Below are positions 1-7,787 of a stretch of DNA of 52,824 nt, piece by piece. A model generated the notes under the pieces. The model was given only the letters and a program-made list of their open reading frames with translations, did no database searches and was not told the DNA's origin. The position numbers were made by a program, and so were the translations under genes. Every line of letters begins with the position of its first letter. Position 1 is the first letter of the stretch. Origin of the DNA: a virus; IMG/VR virus record IMGVR_UViG_3300003937_000084, positions 1-52,824 of that record, one strand, 5' to 3'.

Positions 1-372
1 AAAAGCGTAATGAATAATCTGAGTGAAATACGCAAAGGGATTCTGGGATTTCTCTGGGTTAAAGTTATGTATGTACTGAACACAGTTCTCAATTCCGTCA
101 GAGATCATGTCTTCTTTGAACATGTAGTTGACGAAGTTTGGTTTAAATGATAGATGGTTTGCAATCTTCAAGAAACACTCCCCAATGTAGCGAGGGATGG
201 GAGGTTTAGTGTCCCAACGTGTTCCTCTATCTTGTTTCGTGGGTTCTCTACCATACTTTACCAAGAAAGTTCTTTCAACTTCACTACGATAACTAACGAG
301 AGCAGCAAGCAATTCTTTATTGTTCACATAATGCTCAGATCTTTTTCTTCTGGCCATACCTGGTTGTATCAT
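1..372 (-). CDS. 55: Late-transcription sigma factor gp55 (partial, C-terminus beyond window)
   Basis: The reading frame is open from the start codon to the window edge, giving about 124 residues of an incomplete protein. The N-terminal part has YVNNKELLAAL, and further on EDMISDGIENCVQYIHNF followed by an NPFAYFTQI segment. These match the region of T4 gp55 that resembles sigma70 region 2, which binds core RNA polymerase and recognises the TATAAATA late promoter element. In T4, gp55 works with the gp33 co-activator and the gp45 sliding clamp. Two in-frame ATGs exist, at 372 and 357. I chose 372 because a GAG lies about 9 nt upstream and a sigma70-like promoter sits at 397-425; 357 is a possible alternative. 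The gene closes the recombination/transcription block downstream of uvsW and the 133-aa gene. Identity is from recalled family sequence, not a search. Confidence 0.9.
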   Translation of the reverse strand, partial: MIQPGMARRKRSEHYVNNKELLAALVSYRSEVERTFLVKYGREPTKQDRGTRWDTKPPIPRYIGECFLKIANHLSFKPNFVNYMFKEDMISDGIENCVQYIHNFNPEKSQNPFAYFTQIIHYAF

Positions 373-396
373 AAGTTTATCTCATATTATGTATAG

Positions 397-425
397 ATTA
401 TATCATCTTACTGAGAACTTGACAA
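397..425 (-). promoter_or_regulatory. Sigma70-like promoter for gp55
   Basis: On the minus strand TTGTCA (420-425) and TATAAT (397-402) are separated by exactly 17 bp, close to the bacterial consensus. It lies in the only sizeable gap between the 133-aa gene and gp55, about 25 bp upstream of the ATG at 372. A host-type promoter in front of the late sigma factor fits early or middle expression of gp55 before the late genes. Confidence 0.75.
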
Positions 426-476
426 GGTGTCTAATATTGTGTACAATTACCTTTGTGAGGGTTGATAGGGATTGTA

Positions 477-878
477 TTAGCTACTCTTGAATATCTTTTC
501 TAAGATTTCTTTAACGTCTCTTGTGTTTCCTAGATATCCCATTCTCCTATTAAGTTTAGAATTATTTTCTATATTTCCACCACCTTTATTTGATTTACGT
601 ACATAGTCCTGGTACATCATAATCATTTCAATGTCAGATGATTCAGACATTGTAAGAATATTATCTAAATTTATAATAAACATATCTTCAGTTGTAGTTT
701 TTAGCCAGGGTTCTACGCGATATCCCGTTATTCCCGACTTACCTTTAACTTCAGACACAACGATTGGATTAGACACCAATAACATTGTTCTATTATCTTC
801 ATCAGATGCAGCAACTTTAGCAAAGATTTCTTCACCTGATTTTAATTTAAGTGTACAGTAAAAATCGTCTTCTATCAT
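477..878 (-). CDS. Conserved cyanophage-type protein, possible Sm-like N-terminal fold
   Basis: This is a 133-aa protein of unknown function. The first 50 residues (YCTLKLKSGEEIFAKVAA followed by LLVSNPIVV) have the alternating hydrophobic pattern and LKSGE turn seen at the start of Sm/LSm-type beta barrels. The middle (KTTTEDMFIINLDNIL) would supply further strands. The C-terminal 50 residues are polar with a GGGN linker and end in a predicted helix rich in Lys and Glu. The ATG overlaps the uvsW stop as ATGA, so the two genes are translationally coupled and probably share the uvsW promoter. No catalytic motif is visible. The Sm-like idea is an inference from pattern only. Confidence 0.75.
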   Translation of the reverse strand: MIEDDFYCTLKLKSGEEIFAKVAASDEDNRTMLLVSNPIVVSEVKGKSGITGYRVEPWLKTTTEDMFIINLDNILTMSESSDIEMIMMYQDYVRKSNKGGGNIENNSKLNRRMGYLGNTRDVKEILEKIFKSS

Positions 879-2350
879 ACTTTTAATTGAATAGTGATTA
901 TCTCATAGTTAAAATTTTCTTCATTATACGTCTTGATTCTTTCTATGAAATGATTAAGTGTGTAATTACGTCTTGACTTAGTGGAGCAATCATCGGAGAT
1001 ATCATACAAAGTTGCCTTTACTTTGTCCTTTCCCTTTCTAAGAACTCGTCCAATACTTTGAAGATTACGGACTCTTGATTTACTTGGAGAGGCAAAGATA
1101 ACATTATGGAGTTTTTTAATATTGATACCTGTACTAAAAGTTCCATAAGAAGCAACAATGATAGCGTTGTTTTCTTGTTCGGTTATTTCTCGTACTTGCT
1201 CTCTTTCTTCTGCATCTACTCCACCATGTACAAAAAATACCTTACGGTCTTCACTCTTGTTTTTATTTATCTCATCGTAGAGTATGGCACCATGTGCTTC
1301 AACTCTTGCAAAAAGAACAAGAGTATTTCCCTTAAGATCTAAAGCAAGATTTTTGATGAATCTATTACGTTGTTCGTGACTGATTAAATATTGTATCTCA
1401 TCCTCATATACTTCAAAGTTTTGAGGTGAGTGTTTAAGTACAAGGCATTGAATATCAAGTTGAGAGAGATGTCCTTGTCTCATTAATTCATCAGTTCTTG
1501 TTACTTTATATGATGGTCCAAATAATCCCTCAAGAACCCATTTATGTGTCTGAGTACCATCCAAGGTTCCAGTAAATCCAAAACGATACTTTGCATGATG
1601 AAGCTTTGTCATAATCTGAATTAAAGATTTAGACTTGAATAAATGTGCCTCATCACCTATAATGACACCATACTCCTCAAAGAAAGATCTATCTAATTTA
1701 TAGACAGATTGCCACGTTGTAATCGTTACTGGAGCTTCATTACTTTTCTCTCTACCCGAATAGATACGGTGGCAATATGAATCAGCATCCCAACCATAAT
1801 CAAGAAAATCTTTATACATCTGTTCTACAAGAGATGTCGTTGGAACAACTAAGAGAATTTTTTCCCCTCTCTCAACGTAATATCTTACGAGAGAATAAAT
1901 CATCAACGATTTGCCAGAAGCAGTGGGAGATATCAATAGTTTTCTATTATGCTTTAGGGCACCGTATACTCCCTCAACTTGATACTTCCTGGGAGTATGG
2001 GCACAAATGGAATGCATATAATCCTTGACACCCTCTAACGATATACCATCGTTCTCTTCATATGGGGTGCCATAAAACTTGTTATCTTCAAACCTATAGG
2101 TGTATCCGTAGTTCTTACAGAAAGATACTATCTTATCTAACAGACCAACATAGATCTGTTTAGAACGCATATCATATAAGTGAATTTCTCCGTTCCAATT
2201 CCTACCACGATACTGTGGCATAAATTTTGCATTTGGAACTTCAAACTTAAAATGATCTCTTAACTCATATTCAATATGAGGTTCTGTATTAATTTTTAAA
2301 AATACTTCGTTTGACTTAGATATAACAAGATTGGCTGATGTATCAATCAC
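875..2350 (-). CDS. uvsW: UvsW-type helicase (recombination, origin shut-off)
   Basis: The protein is 491 aa, a superfamily 2 helicase. Walker A is SPTASGKS (141-148), the DEAH box is at 233-236, a TGT-like motif III is FGFTGTLDG (near 257-265), and motif VI is QSIGRVLRKG (431-440). The N-terminal segment with NWNGEIHLYD matches the small N-terminal domain of T4 UvsW. In T4 UvsW unwinds R-loops and branched DNA, shutting off origin replication and favouring recombination-dependent replication late in infection. The start is GTG at 2350: no ATG lies in frame between it and the upstream stop, and the family N-terminus aligns well here. An AATAAATA element 22 bp upstream suggests late expression, as known for T4 uvsW. 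Confidence 0.95.
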   Translation of the reverse strand: MIDTSANLVISKSNEVFLKINTEPHIEYELRDHFKFEVPNAKFMPQYRGRNWNGEIHLYDMRSKQIYVGLLDKIVSFCKNYGYTYRFEDNKFYGTPYEENDGISLEGVKDYMHSICAHTPRKYQVEGVYGALKHNRKLLISPTASGKSLMIYSLVRYYVERGEKILLVVPTTSLVEQMYKDFLDYGWDADSYCHRIYSGREKSNEAPVTITTWQSVYKLDRSFFEEYGVIIGDEAHLFKSKSLIQIMTKLHHAKYRFGFTGTLDGTQTHKWVLEGLFGPSYKVTRTDELMRQGHLSQLDIQCLVLKHSPQNFEVYEDEIQYLISHEQRNRFIKNLALDLKGNTLVLFARVEAHGAILYDEINKNKSEDRKVFFVHGGVDAEEREQVREITEQENNAIIVASYGTFSTGINIKKLHNVIFASPSKSRVRNLQSIGRVLRKGKDKVKATLYDISDDCSTKSRRNYTLNHFIERIKTYNEENFNYEIITIQLKV

Positions 2351-2371
2351 ATAAGTCCATTCATCTGCTAA

Positions 2372-2379
2372 TATTTATT
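2372..2379 (-). promoter_or_regulatory. Putative late promoter octamer (AATAAATA) for uvsW
   Basis: AATAAATA on the minus strand, 22 bp upstream of the uvsW GTG and overlapping the stop codon of the 69-aa gene. The distance is like that of the structural-gene elements. T4 uvsW is known to be expressed from a late promoter. Confidence 0.5.
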
Positions 2380-2587
2380 ACAAATTTTCAAACTTATATT
2401 CTAATATCATTCTATACAACGAATCTCTTAAGTACCAAAGATGTTCTTGTTCCGTTGGATGTCTGGCAGGAGAACCTTCCCAATTTTCAATTCTTTTCAA
2501 AACACAGTGATGTAAGAGACGAATATCCTCTATAGTTAAATTGACTGAGTAGTCATATTCTTGACTTGGCTCGAATTCTTCATCCAT
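2378..2587 (-). CDS. Small conserved hypothetical protein between uvsY and uvsW
   Basis: A 69-aa acidic N-terminus (DEEFEPSQEYDYSV) is followed by a helix-rich part (LTIEDIRLLHHCVLKRIENW) and a second helix (EQEHLWYLRDSLYRMILEYKF). I do not recognise a named family. The ATG overlaps the uvsY stop (TAATG), so it is coupled to uvsY. Its position between two recombination genes suggests co-expression but does not assign a role. The length and two-helix layout would suit a small adaptor or regulator. Confidence 0.75.
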   Translation of the reverse strand: MDEEFEPSQEYDYSVNLTIEDIRLLHHCVLKRIENWEGSPARHPTEQEHLWYLRDSLYRMILEYKFENL

Positions 2588-3021
2588 TATCCTAGTCCCG
2601 AATTAAACCTCATAAATTCTATTGCGTTTTTGATTTGATAAGTTCTATTAGTTATCTGCTTTAAGATACTTTCAATATAAACAAGCATCGTATCATAGTA
2701 ATCAATCTTTAAACATACTGTAGAGAGTTTGTCGTCTGCATCAAGATACTTTTGCATTGTATCTTTATCCCTAATTTTTTTAGGAAAAGGATTTTTTATG
2801 TATACATCAGGATCAGATTTACCGCTGAAGTATTCATATCTTTCATGTCTTATATTTTTTCTTTGTTGCTCTGCTTTCTTTCTTAGTAGGAAGAGTGTAT
2901 TATAAAGTTCAAAGTATTTTGCATGTAGAGAGGGGATATTTAGTGATTCATCATGTAGATTGTCTCTATCAATTTTTGAATCTGTCTCCCACATCTCTTG
3001 AAGTTTATCAAGATCGATCAT
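2587..3021 (-). CDS. uvsY: UvsY recombination mediator
   Basis: A 144-aa, strongly helical and charged protein. It matches T4 UvsY (137 aa) in layout: LDKLQEMWETDSKID at the N-terminus, RKKAEQQRKNIRHERYEYFSGK in the middle (T4 has a similar DYYSGRGD turn), and a C-terminal IKNAIEFMRF helix. UvsY loads the UvsX recombinase onto gp32-coated single-stranded DNA during recombination-dependent replication and repair. The ATG overlaps the gp3 stop (ATGA), so this recombination gene is translated from the tail of a structural transcript. uvsX itself is not in the window. Confidence 0.88.
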   Translation of the reverse strand: MIDLDKLQEMWETDSKIDRDNLHDESLNIPSLHAKYFELYNTLFLLRKKAEQQRKNIRHERYEYFSGKSDPDVYIKNPFPKKIRDKDTMQKYLDADDKLSTVCLKIDYYDTMLVYIESILKQITNRTYQIKNAIEFMRFNSGLG

Positions 3022-3587
3022 AAAGAATTATTGTTCAAATCAGTGAGGTTGTATATAGTATACTTGAAAGTTGCTTCTGCTGTAAAGTAATCAATGTCTG
3101 TGTCAGTGGCATCAAACGTAATAGTAGATAACGAAACTGGGAACAAATCTTTAAAGTTTACATTAAACTTTGCCACAAGATTACTACTTAAAACTTGCAA
3201 TGTTCCATCTGAGTAGATGTTATCACCATCTTCATACATTGATCCAACTGCTTCACTTTCCAGATCATTAAATTCTTTTAACGATTCTGGATATCCAAGA
3301 CCACGTATCCAATTCTGAAGTTCCATATAATTTACAAGATCCTCATCAACCAAGAATCTAATATTTAAATCTCCGAATTGAATTTTATCTCCAGGTATAT
3401 CAATATCTTTTAAATATGATGGTTGAGTTGCAACTCCAAGATCTAAAGACGGAATATTAGCTTGGTTGCAAAAGAATGCAGCGCCAGGACTTCTTTTCAA
3501 AGAAAATTTAAATCCTGTTGGTGAAAGAAAATTTCTGTTTTCTAATGGAGTTCCTGTTCTTTCTTTAGCCTTCTTTCTGGTCGCCAT
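3018..3587 (-). CDS. 3: Tail tube terminator / tail completion protein (gp3-like)
   Basis: A 189-aa protein with the fold signature of the gp19 tube family: PTGFKFSLKRSPGAAFFCNQANIPSL, then a PGDKIQFGDLNIRFLVDEDLVNYMELQNWIRGLG segment. This resembles the strand-loop-strand and helix of the tube protein at 9495-10127. T4 gp3 belongs to the same superfamily, caps the tail tube and ends its growth. Gene 3 lying between gp23 and uvsY is the arrangement I recall from cyanophages. A terminator and a GATAAATA element separate it from gp23, so it starts its own transcript. An alternative is a divergent second tube-family protein; the gp3 assignment rests on context plus family resemblance. Confidence 0.78.
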   Translation of the reverse strand: MATRKKAKERTGTPLENRNFLSPTGFKFSLKRSPGAAFFCNQANIPSLDLGVATQPSYLKDIDIPGDKIQFGDLNIRFLVDEDLVNYMELQNWIRGLGYPESLKEFNDLESEAVGSMYEDGDNIYSDGTLQVLSSNLVAKFNVNFKDLFPVSLSTITFDATDTDIDYFTAEATFKYTIYNLTDLNNNSL

Positions 3588-3606
3588 TACTAATACAGTT
3601 TTTTAC

Positions 3607-3614
3607 TATTTATC
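3607..3614 (-). promoter_or_regulatory. Putative late promoter octamer (GATAAATA) for gp3-uvsY
   Basis: GATAAATA lies 20 bp upstream of the gp3 ATG and just downstream of the gp23 terminator, so the gp3 transcript can start anew after termination. Confidence 0.6.
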
Positions 3615-3622
3615 CACATAAT

Positions 3623-3650
3623 AAAAAAAGACCCCCCGAAGGAGGTCTTT
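3623..3650 (-). terminator. Intrinsic terminator after gp23
   Basis: Read on the minus strand, AAAGACCTCC and GGGGGGTCTTT form a GC-rich stem with a very short loop, followed directly by a run of T. It starts about 20 bp after the gp23 stop. This is the clearest intrinsic terminator in the window and sits after the gene expected to be the most highly expressed. Confidence 0.88.
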
Positions 3651-3668
3651 GACTGATTGTGAATCAAA

Positions 3669-5072
3669 TCACATGAGGTTCTTAACTGCAACTCTTCTGT
3701 AGTAGCGGTTGCTGTTAACTCTGAGGCGACCTGCGCCAACGGTGGTTCCTTCAGCGAATGGGTTTGCGACCATGCCGTAGCGGGTCTTAAAGCCAATCTT
3801 GGGCTGGAAGGTGTTCTCTCCAACTGCACGAACCATCTGAAGAGGAACGTATGGGCAGTAGAATAGACCTGCGTCATAAGGTGAAGTACCCTTATAACCA
3901 ACAACGTAATACTGGTTGCCGCCTGCTGCGTTAGCAGAGGTGAGGTTTGCAGAATAAGGATCGATGTATACACGATACTTACCTTGCAGAACACCAGCGA
4001 AGGTGTTACCAGTGTCGTCAACGTTCAGGTTAGCGTTGAGTGCGGGGGTGTAATCAAGTACACCGGCCATGGTGAGTGCGGAAGCAACGTCTGCGGAACA
4101 CAGAATCATGTTGCCCTTTCCTCTACGAGTGCGTTGTGCAATTGCGTTTGCATCGCGCTCGATTTGGAACAGAAGTCCTTTGAACTTCTCAACAGACCAA
4201 CGACCATTGGAGTCGATGTCCAGGTCGAAGATACCAGCAGTAGCGGTGTTAGAAACAGCGCCTTGCTCAGCAACCTTATAGACGGTTCTGATGACTTCAC
4301 GGTTGATCTCAGCCAGGATCTCAGAAGAGAGGATGTTGGCGAGTTCCGCTTCAGCATTCAGACCATGGATTGCCTTAAGGTCTTGTGCCAGTTCTAAAGA
4401 GTACTCTGCTTTCAGTGCTCTGGACTTAGCGGTGACGGTGACTTTCTCGATCGAGAATGCCATTTCGTTGAAGTTGTCACCAGCGGTGCCAAGATCTTCA
4501 GCTTCGTCAGTACGCATGCCCTGACCGACATCATATCCCGTAGAGGATGCTGTGCCAACAGGGTTCAGTGCAGCAGGGTTGCTACCTGATTGTGCGGTAG
4601 TACCCAAACCAGCGGCAACATCGGACATGCCGTTGGTGAGGTCAAATCCTTCGTTCTGACCTGCGAATGCGGTATCTGCTTCGTTGAACAGTGCCTCTGT
4701 ACCAGCCTGAGTGCTGTACTTAGAGCGCATTGCAAAGATCAGTCCGGTAGGACCAGACATTGGTTGAACGCCAGCGAGGTCATAAGCGACCAGGTTAGGC
4801 ATTGAGCGGCGGATCAGGGAGATCAGTACAGGGTCGAAACCTGCAACTGTCTGACCACCAGCGGAAGTATATCCGCCGTTACCAACAGCGTTGGTGGGTT
4901 GCTCAGTAAGCATACCACCGCCCTCGAAGGCGGCTTGCTCTTGAGCGAATTTTTCTTGGTTTTCTAACAGGACTGCGGTTACAGCTCTACGATGGGGATC
5001 AGAGATCTTATCGCATCCCTCATGATTGAGGAGAGGTGCCCACTTTTCCTGCAGATGCTCGGATTGGAACAT
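3669..5072 (-). CDS. 23: Major capsid protein gp23
   Basis: A 467-aa precursor of the T4-type HK97-fold capsid protein. Recognisable segments are LISLIRRSMPNLVAYDLAGVQPM near residues 84-106, FSIEKVTVTAKSRALKAEYSLELAQDL, INREVIRTVY, RTRRGKGN and the C-terminal PKIGFKTRYGMVANPF. The N-terminal ~57 residues look like the delta domain removed by the gp21 protease; LTE at 55-57 fits the family (L/I)xE cleavage rule and is the likely site. The ATG has AAAGGAA just upstream. No late octamer sits directly in front, so it is probably read from the gp22 promoter, and it ends at a strong hairpin terminator. Codon use is more GC-rich than in the tail genes, consistent with high expression. Confidence 0.97.
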   Translation of the reverse strand: MFQSEHLQEKWAPLLNHEGCDKISDPHRRAVTAVLLENQEKFAQEQAAFEGGGMLTEQPTNAVGNGGYTSAGGQTVAGFDPVLISLIRRSMPNLVAYDLAGVQPMSGPTGLIFAMRSKYSTQAGTEALFNEADTAFAGQNEGFDLTNGMSDVAAGLGTTAQSGSNPAALNPVGTASSTGYDVGQGMRTDEAEDLGTAGDNFNEMAFSIEKVTVTAKSRALKAEYSLELAQDLKAIHGLNAEAELANILSSEILAEINREVIRTVYKVAEQGAVSNTATAGIFDLDIDSNGRWSVEKFKGLLFQIERDANAIAQRTRRGKGNMILCSADVASALTMAGVLDYTPALNANLNVDDTGNTFAGVLQGKYRVYIDPYSANLTSANAAGGNQYYVVGYKGTSPYDAGLFYCPYVPLQMVRAVGENTFQPKIGFKTRYGMVANPFAEGTTVGAGRLRVNSNRYYRRVAVKNLM

Positions 5073-5113
5073 TTGCTTTTCCTTTAAAGTTTAGGGGTTT
5101 GAGTTTAATATAT

Positions 5114-6247
5114 TCAGTTTGCTAAGGTCGAACCCAGCATTTTCAGGTATGCAGCCATCTGACCTGAGTGTTGCTCACCAGGTGCTGCGTTGTCTACACC
5201 CTCAGAAAGGGTTTCGGTTTTAGCAGCTGCAGACTCTTTCTTAGAGTTGAAATACGACTCTTTAAGAGTATTCAGCTTTTCACGATATGTTTCCTCACTT
5301 TCAAACTCTACACTCTCGGCAAGTGAAGCGAGCTTCTCCTTTTGGGTCTGTGCAAGACCTTCAGATACTTGATCTAGAACTCCATCAGCAACCGACTCAG
5401 AAAGACGGGAGTTGAGTGAAATATTTTTCTCGATTTGCTCGTTGAGTTTTGTCTCCATGTCATCAAGTTTTTCTACCATGCTCTCAAGAACATCATACTT
5501 CTCTTCAGGGATTTGTACATAATGTTCTTCAAATAGACCCTTCATTCCTTTCAGGAAAGATTCGGTCATTTCAGTCTTGAGTGCATGCTCAATAACAAGT
5601 GCGTTCTCAGTGAACCACTCGTCTGAAACATACTCTAGATAGGAATCAACTCGCTCTGCGAGTTCTCCTTTTGCTTCAGCAACTTCTTCATCCAGTTTCG
5701 CATTATATTGCGATTCCAGAACTTCGGTTACTTCAGCAATCTTGGACTTAAGTGCGGCCTCGAAAATTGTTCTAGCCTTCTCTTTGAATTCTTCAGAGAG
5801 ATCTTCACCGCCAAGAAGTGCATTGACATCTTCTTCGATGTCAATTTCAGTCAGTTGAGGTGCCTCGGCATAAGTTGCCTCGTCCTCTTCTACTACTTCT
5901 TCTTCTGTTGCTTCTTCTTCAGATACTACCTCGTCTACGATCTCTTGATCTTCTTCGATAGTTTCTTCGGTTTCCAGGTCCTCTTCCTCCTTCATGCCCT
6001 TCATAGGCTCAGCAGGTTTTGCACCTTTGTTTACTACATCCTTAACACCCTTAAGAGTAGAACCAGGAGTCTTCAGCTTTGCCGAATCATCGTCTGGTTT
6101 GTAATTCTCGGGAGAAGGACCCCCAAGATCTTCGTAAGGAGTGGCGATGGAAGTATCCATCCCCTCTGCTGGTTTCGCTCCGGCATTGACAGCAGTCTTG
6201 GATTGCTTTGTGCCTACTTCCATTTCTTGTAAATCTCCACGAGACAT
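5114..6247 (-). CDS. 22: Prohead core scaffold protein gp22
   Basis: A 377-aa, highly acidic and helical protein. Residues about 85-125 are an almost unbroken Glu/Asp/Val/Thr stretch. They are followed by a long helical region (FKEKARTIFEAALKSKIAEVTEVLE onward) and coiled-coil-like segments ending near residue 345. This fits T4 gp22, the main internal scaffold of the prohead that is degraded by gp21 during maturation. The position directly upstream of gp23 and downstream of the protease matches the T4 order 21-22-23. The ATG is preceded by GGAG, and overlapping TATAAATA/AATAAATA elements lie about 37 bp upstream. It is longer than T4 gp22 mainly because of the acidic N-terminal part. Confidence 0.93.
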   Translation of the reverse strand: MSRGDLQEMEVGTKQSKTAVNAGAKPAEGMDTSIATPYEDLGGPSPENYKPDDDSAKLKTPGSTLKGVKDVVNKGAKPAEPMKGMKEEEDLETEETIEEDQEIVDEVVSEEEATEEEVVEEDEATYAEAPQLTEIDIEEDVNALLGGEDLSEEFKEKARTIFEAALKSKIAEVTEVLESQYNAKLDEEVAEAKGELAERVDSYLEYVSDEWFTENALVIEHALKTEMTESFLKGMKGLFEEHYVQIPEEKYDVLESMVEKLDDMETKLNEQIEKNISLNSRLSESVADGVLDQVSEGLAQTQKEKLASLAESVEFESEETYREKLNTLKESYFNSKKESAAAKTETLSEGVDNAAPGEQHSGQMAAYLKMLGSTLAN

Positions 6248-6279
6248 GTGAACGCTCCGATTATCCTGGATAAAATCTA

Positions 6280-6291
6280 TATTTATTTATA
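6280..6291 (-). promoter_or_regulatory. Late promoter (TATAAATA overlapping AATAAATA) for gp22-gp23
   Basis: The minus strand reads TATAAATAAATA, two overlapping late octamers, with the proximal end 33-37 bp from the gp22 ATG. It matches the T4 late consensus and heads the scaffold-capsid transcript. Confidence 0.75.
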
Positions 6292-6315
6292 AATAATAAT
6301 ATTTTATGTATCAGA

Positions 6316-6969
6316 TTAGATACTATTAAGAAAATCATTGAACAAATTCAGTTTTTGTTCGTCTAATTTTCTTTCAGCTGTAAGTTTATTAATAGAAATT
6401 CTAGTTTCTTCTGCTTTTCTTTCACGCAGAAGACTTCCTTCCCAAACCCATTCTTTACCTTCCATAATACCCTCAACAAATGCATCGGGAGCAGAAGGAT
6501 CGGCAACAATATCAGCAGCTGTTGCTAACATAAAGTCGTCACCGACAATATTAACACCCTCACGGGTCTGCTTTAATGATCCAATACCACGAGAAGAAAC
6601 ACCGAGTTTTACGCCTTCATCAATAAGTGAAGATGCAATATTACCCATTGGGGTATTGAGAATTTTTGCTTTACCAATAAAATTAGAACCGTGCTCTCTT
6701 AAAGAGACGATTTTATGAGAAACTCTATCAAGATTAACGGTAGGACCGTCTGGATGACCAAGTTCGCCAAGTGCTCTTCCTGATACAATATTACTTTCAT
6801 TGTAACGAGAAACTTCCTTGCGAAGAGTTTCCATAGGATACATACGACCATTACGGTTTTTGATGTTACCCTGAAGGAAAACTCCCTCAATGTACATAGA
6901 TTTCTTGCCAGACTTTGTAGTCTCTACAAGAAACTTGACTGATTCGATCTCTTCTCTAATAAGTTTCAT
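6316..6969 (-). CDS. 21: Prohead core maturation protease gp21
   Basis: A 217-aa serine protease of the T4 prohead protease family. The motif GRALGELGHPDG gives His72 and KLGVSSRGIG gives Ser125/126, the expected catalytic pair. The N-terminal YIEGVFLQGNIKNRNGRMYP is also a family hallmark. It acts inside the prohead, cutting gp23, gp22, gp67 and itself after (I/L)xE-type sites. The ATG overlaps the stop of the 188-aa gene upstream (ATGA), so the two are translationally coupled. The C-terminus is polar and helical (RKAEETRISINKL onward) and may be removed by self-cleavage. Confidence 0.95.
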   Translation of the reverse strand: MKLIREEIESVKFLVETTKSGKKSMYIEGVFLQGNIKNRNGRMYPMETLRKEVSRYNESNIVSGRALGELGHPDGPTVNLDRVSHKIVSLREHGSNFIGKAKILNTPMGNIASSLIDEGVKLGVSSRGIGSLKQTREGVNIVGDDFMLATAADIVADPSAPDAFVEGIMEGKEWVWEGSLLRERKAEETRISINKLTAERKLDEQKLNLFNDFLNSI

Positions 6970-7535
6970 CAGGATGGTCCTCCAGCAGATTGAATTTGTT
7001 GATAATGAAGAGTTCCAGTTCCATCACCATAAGCAGCGACCATAAATGATCCTCTTAGTTCTGCATACGATGTAGATAGAAGTGCGGCAGGGTTTCCTGC
7101 AGATGAATTGTGATCAACCACGATTCTTGTGCCATGATAACCATCTTTACCAGCGGTATTATCAACGGTCTTTACAATCTTATGAGTGAAATTATAATCA
7201 GTCTGACCAGTTACAGTAAGACTAACAGCATCACCAACTCCAAATGGAGATCCAGTTCCTTCAGCAAAATCAATAGTTGTTGTTGCTCCGGTTGTGATAC
7301 CAGACACTCTATTTGATTGAGGTTTTCCAAGACTAATTATCTCCGATTCACCAGTGTGAACAAAGTAATTAGTTACTGCAGCAGTTGGAAGAGTTCCAAT
7401 GGCGACATGTGCTCCGGCACCTTTTGCCACAACTCTTAGGTATTCTGACTGGTGTACGGTTTGGTCAACACCCCTCCTATTAGCTCCACTAGCAATAGGT
7501 AAGGCGGAATTAATTCCTACTGGGTTATGCGCCAT
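6969..7535 (-). CDS. Predicted virion protein between gp67 and gp21
   Basis: A 188-aa protein rich in Gly, Thr, Val and Ala with alternating hydrophobic patterns typical of beta structure, for example FVHTGESEIISLGKP and GDAVSLTVTGQTDYNF. It lies where T4 has gene 68, but gp68 is short, charged and helical, so this is not an obvious gp68 homologue. A head surface or decoration protein, or another virion component, is plausible from position and composition. It is coupled to gp21 by an ATGA overlap and has its own TATAAATA element 25 bp upstream. I do not recognise a named family. Confidence 0.8.
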   Translation of the reverse strand: MAHNPVGINSALPIASGANRRGVDQTVHQSEYLRVVAKGAGAHVAIGTLPTAAVTNYFVHTGESEIISLGKPQSNRVSGITTGATTTIDFAEGTGSPFGVGDAVSLTVTGQTDYNFTHKIVKTVDNTAGKDGYHGTRIVVDHNSSAGNPAALLSTSYAELRGSFMVAAYGDGTGTLHYQQIQSAGGPS

Positions 7536-7559
7536 TATCCTTAAAGTTCATTTAACAGT

Positions 7560-7567
7560 TATTTATA
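7560..7567 (-). promoter_or_regulatory. Late promoter (TATAAATA) for the 188-aa gene and gp21
   Basis: A perfect TATAAATA octamer on the minus strand, 25 bp upstream of the ATG at 7535, in the short gap after gp67. Confidence 0.75.
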
Positions 7568-7568
7568 A

Positions 7569-7760
7569 TCACTCTTCGTCAGGAGTGATATCCTCTTCTA
7601 CATCATCTACAGATTCTTCAGTACCAAACATTGAATCTGATACCGAAGGACGGTATGCATCAATTTTTTCTGCAGATTTTGCAAATAGAAGTTCTTTAAT
7701 TTTGTCACTGACTTGAGAGGGTGACTCATCAGTTGTGATCATATCTAAAAGGTCATCCAT
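7569..7760 (-). CDS. 67: Prohead core protein gp67-like
   Basis: A 63-aa protein with a helical N-terminal half (LLDMITTDESPSQVSDKIKELLF) and an acidic C-terminal tail (GTEESVDDVEEDITPDEE). T4 gp67 is 80 aa, with a similar amphipathic start and a very acidic tail, and sits at the same place directly downstream of gene 20. It would be an internal scaffold component cleaved by gp21 during maturation. The assignment relies on size, charge layout and synteny more than on residue identity. Confidence 0.75.
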   Translation of the reverse strand: MDDLLDMITTDESPSQVSDKIKELLFAKSAEKIDAYRPSVSDSMFGTEESVDDVEEDITPDEE

Positions 7761-7787
7761 TTAAGTGTATTATATACGACTAATGAG

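Noticed and set aside
3984-4397. Open frames on both strands within gp23 (also 3590-4021, 4106-4357)
   Set aside because: They overlap the well-supported major capsid gene and arise from its GC-richer codon usage; none has a family resemblance.
5708-6232. 174-codon plus-strand frame rich in Phe, Cys and Leu
   Set aside because: It is the antisense of the Glu/Lys-rich scaffold gene gp22; the hydrophobic composition is a reverse-complement effect, not a membrane protein.
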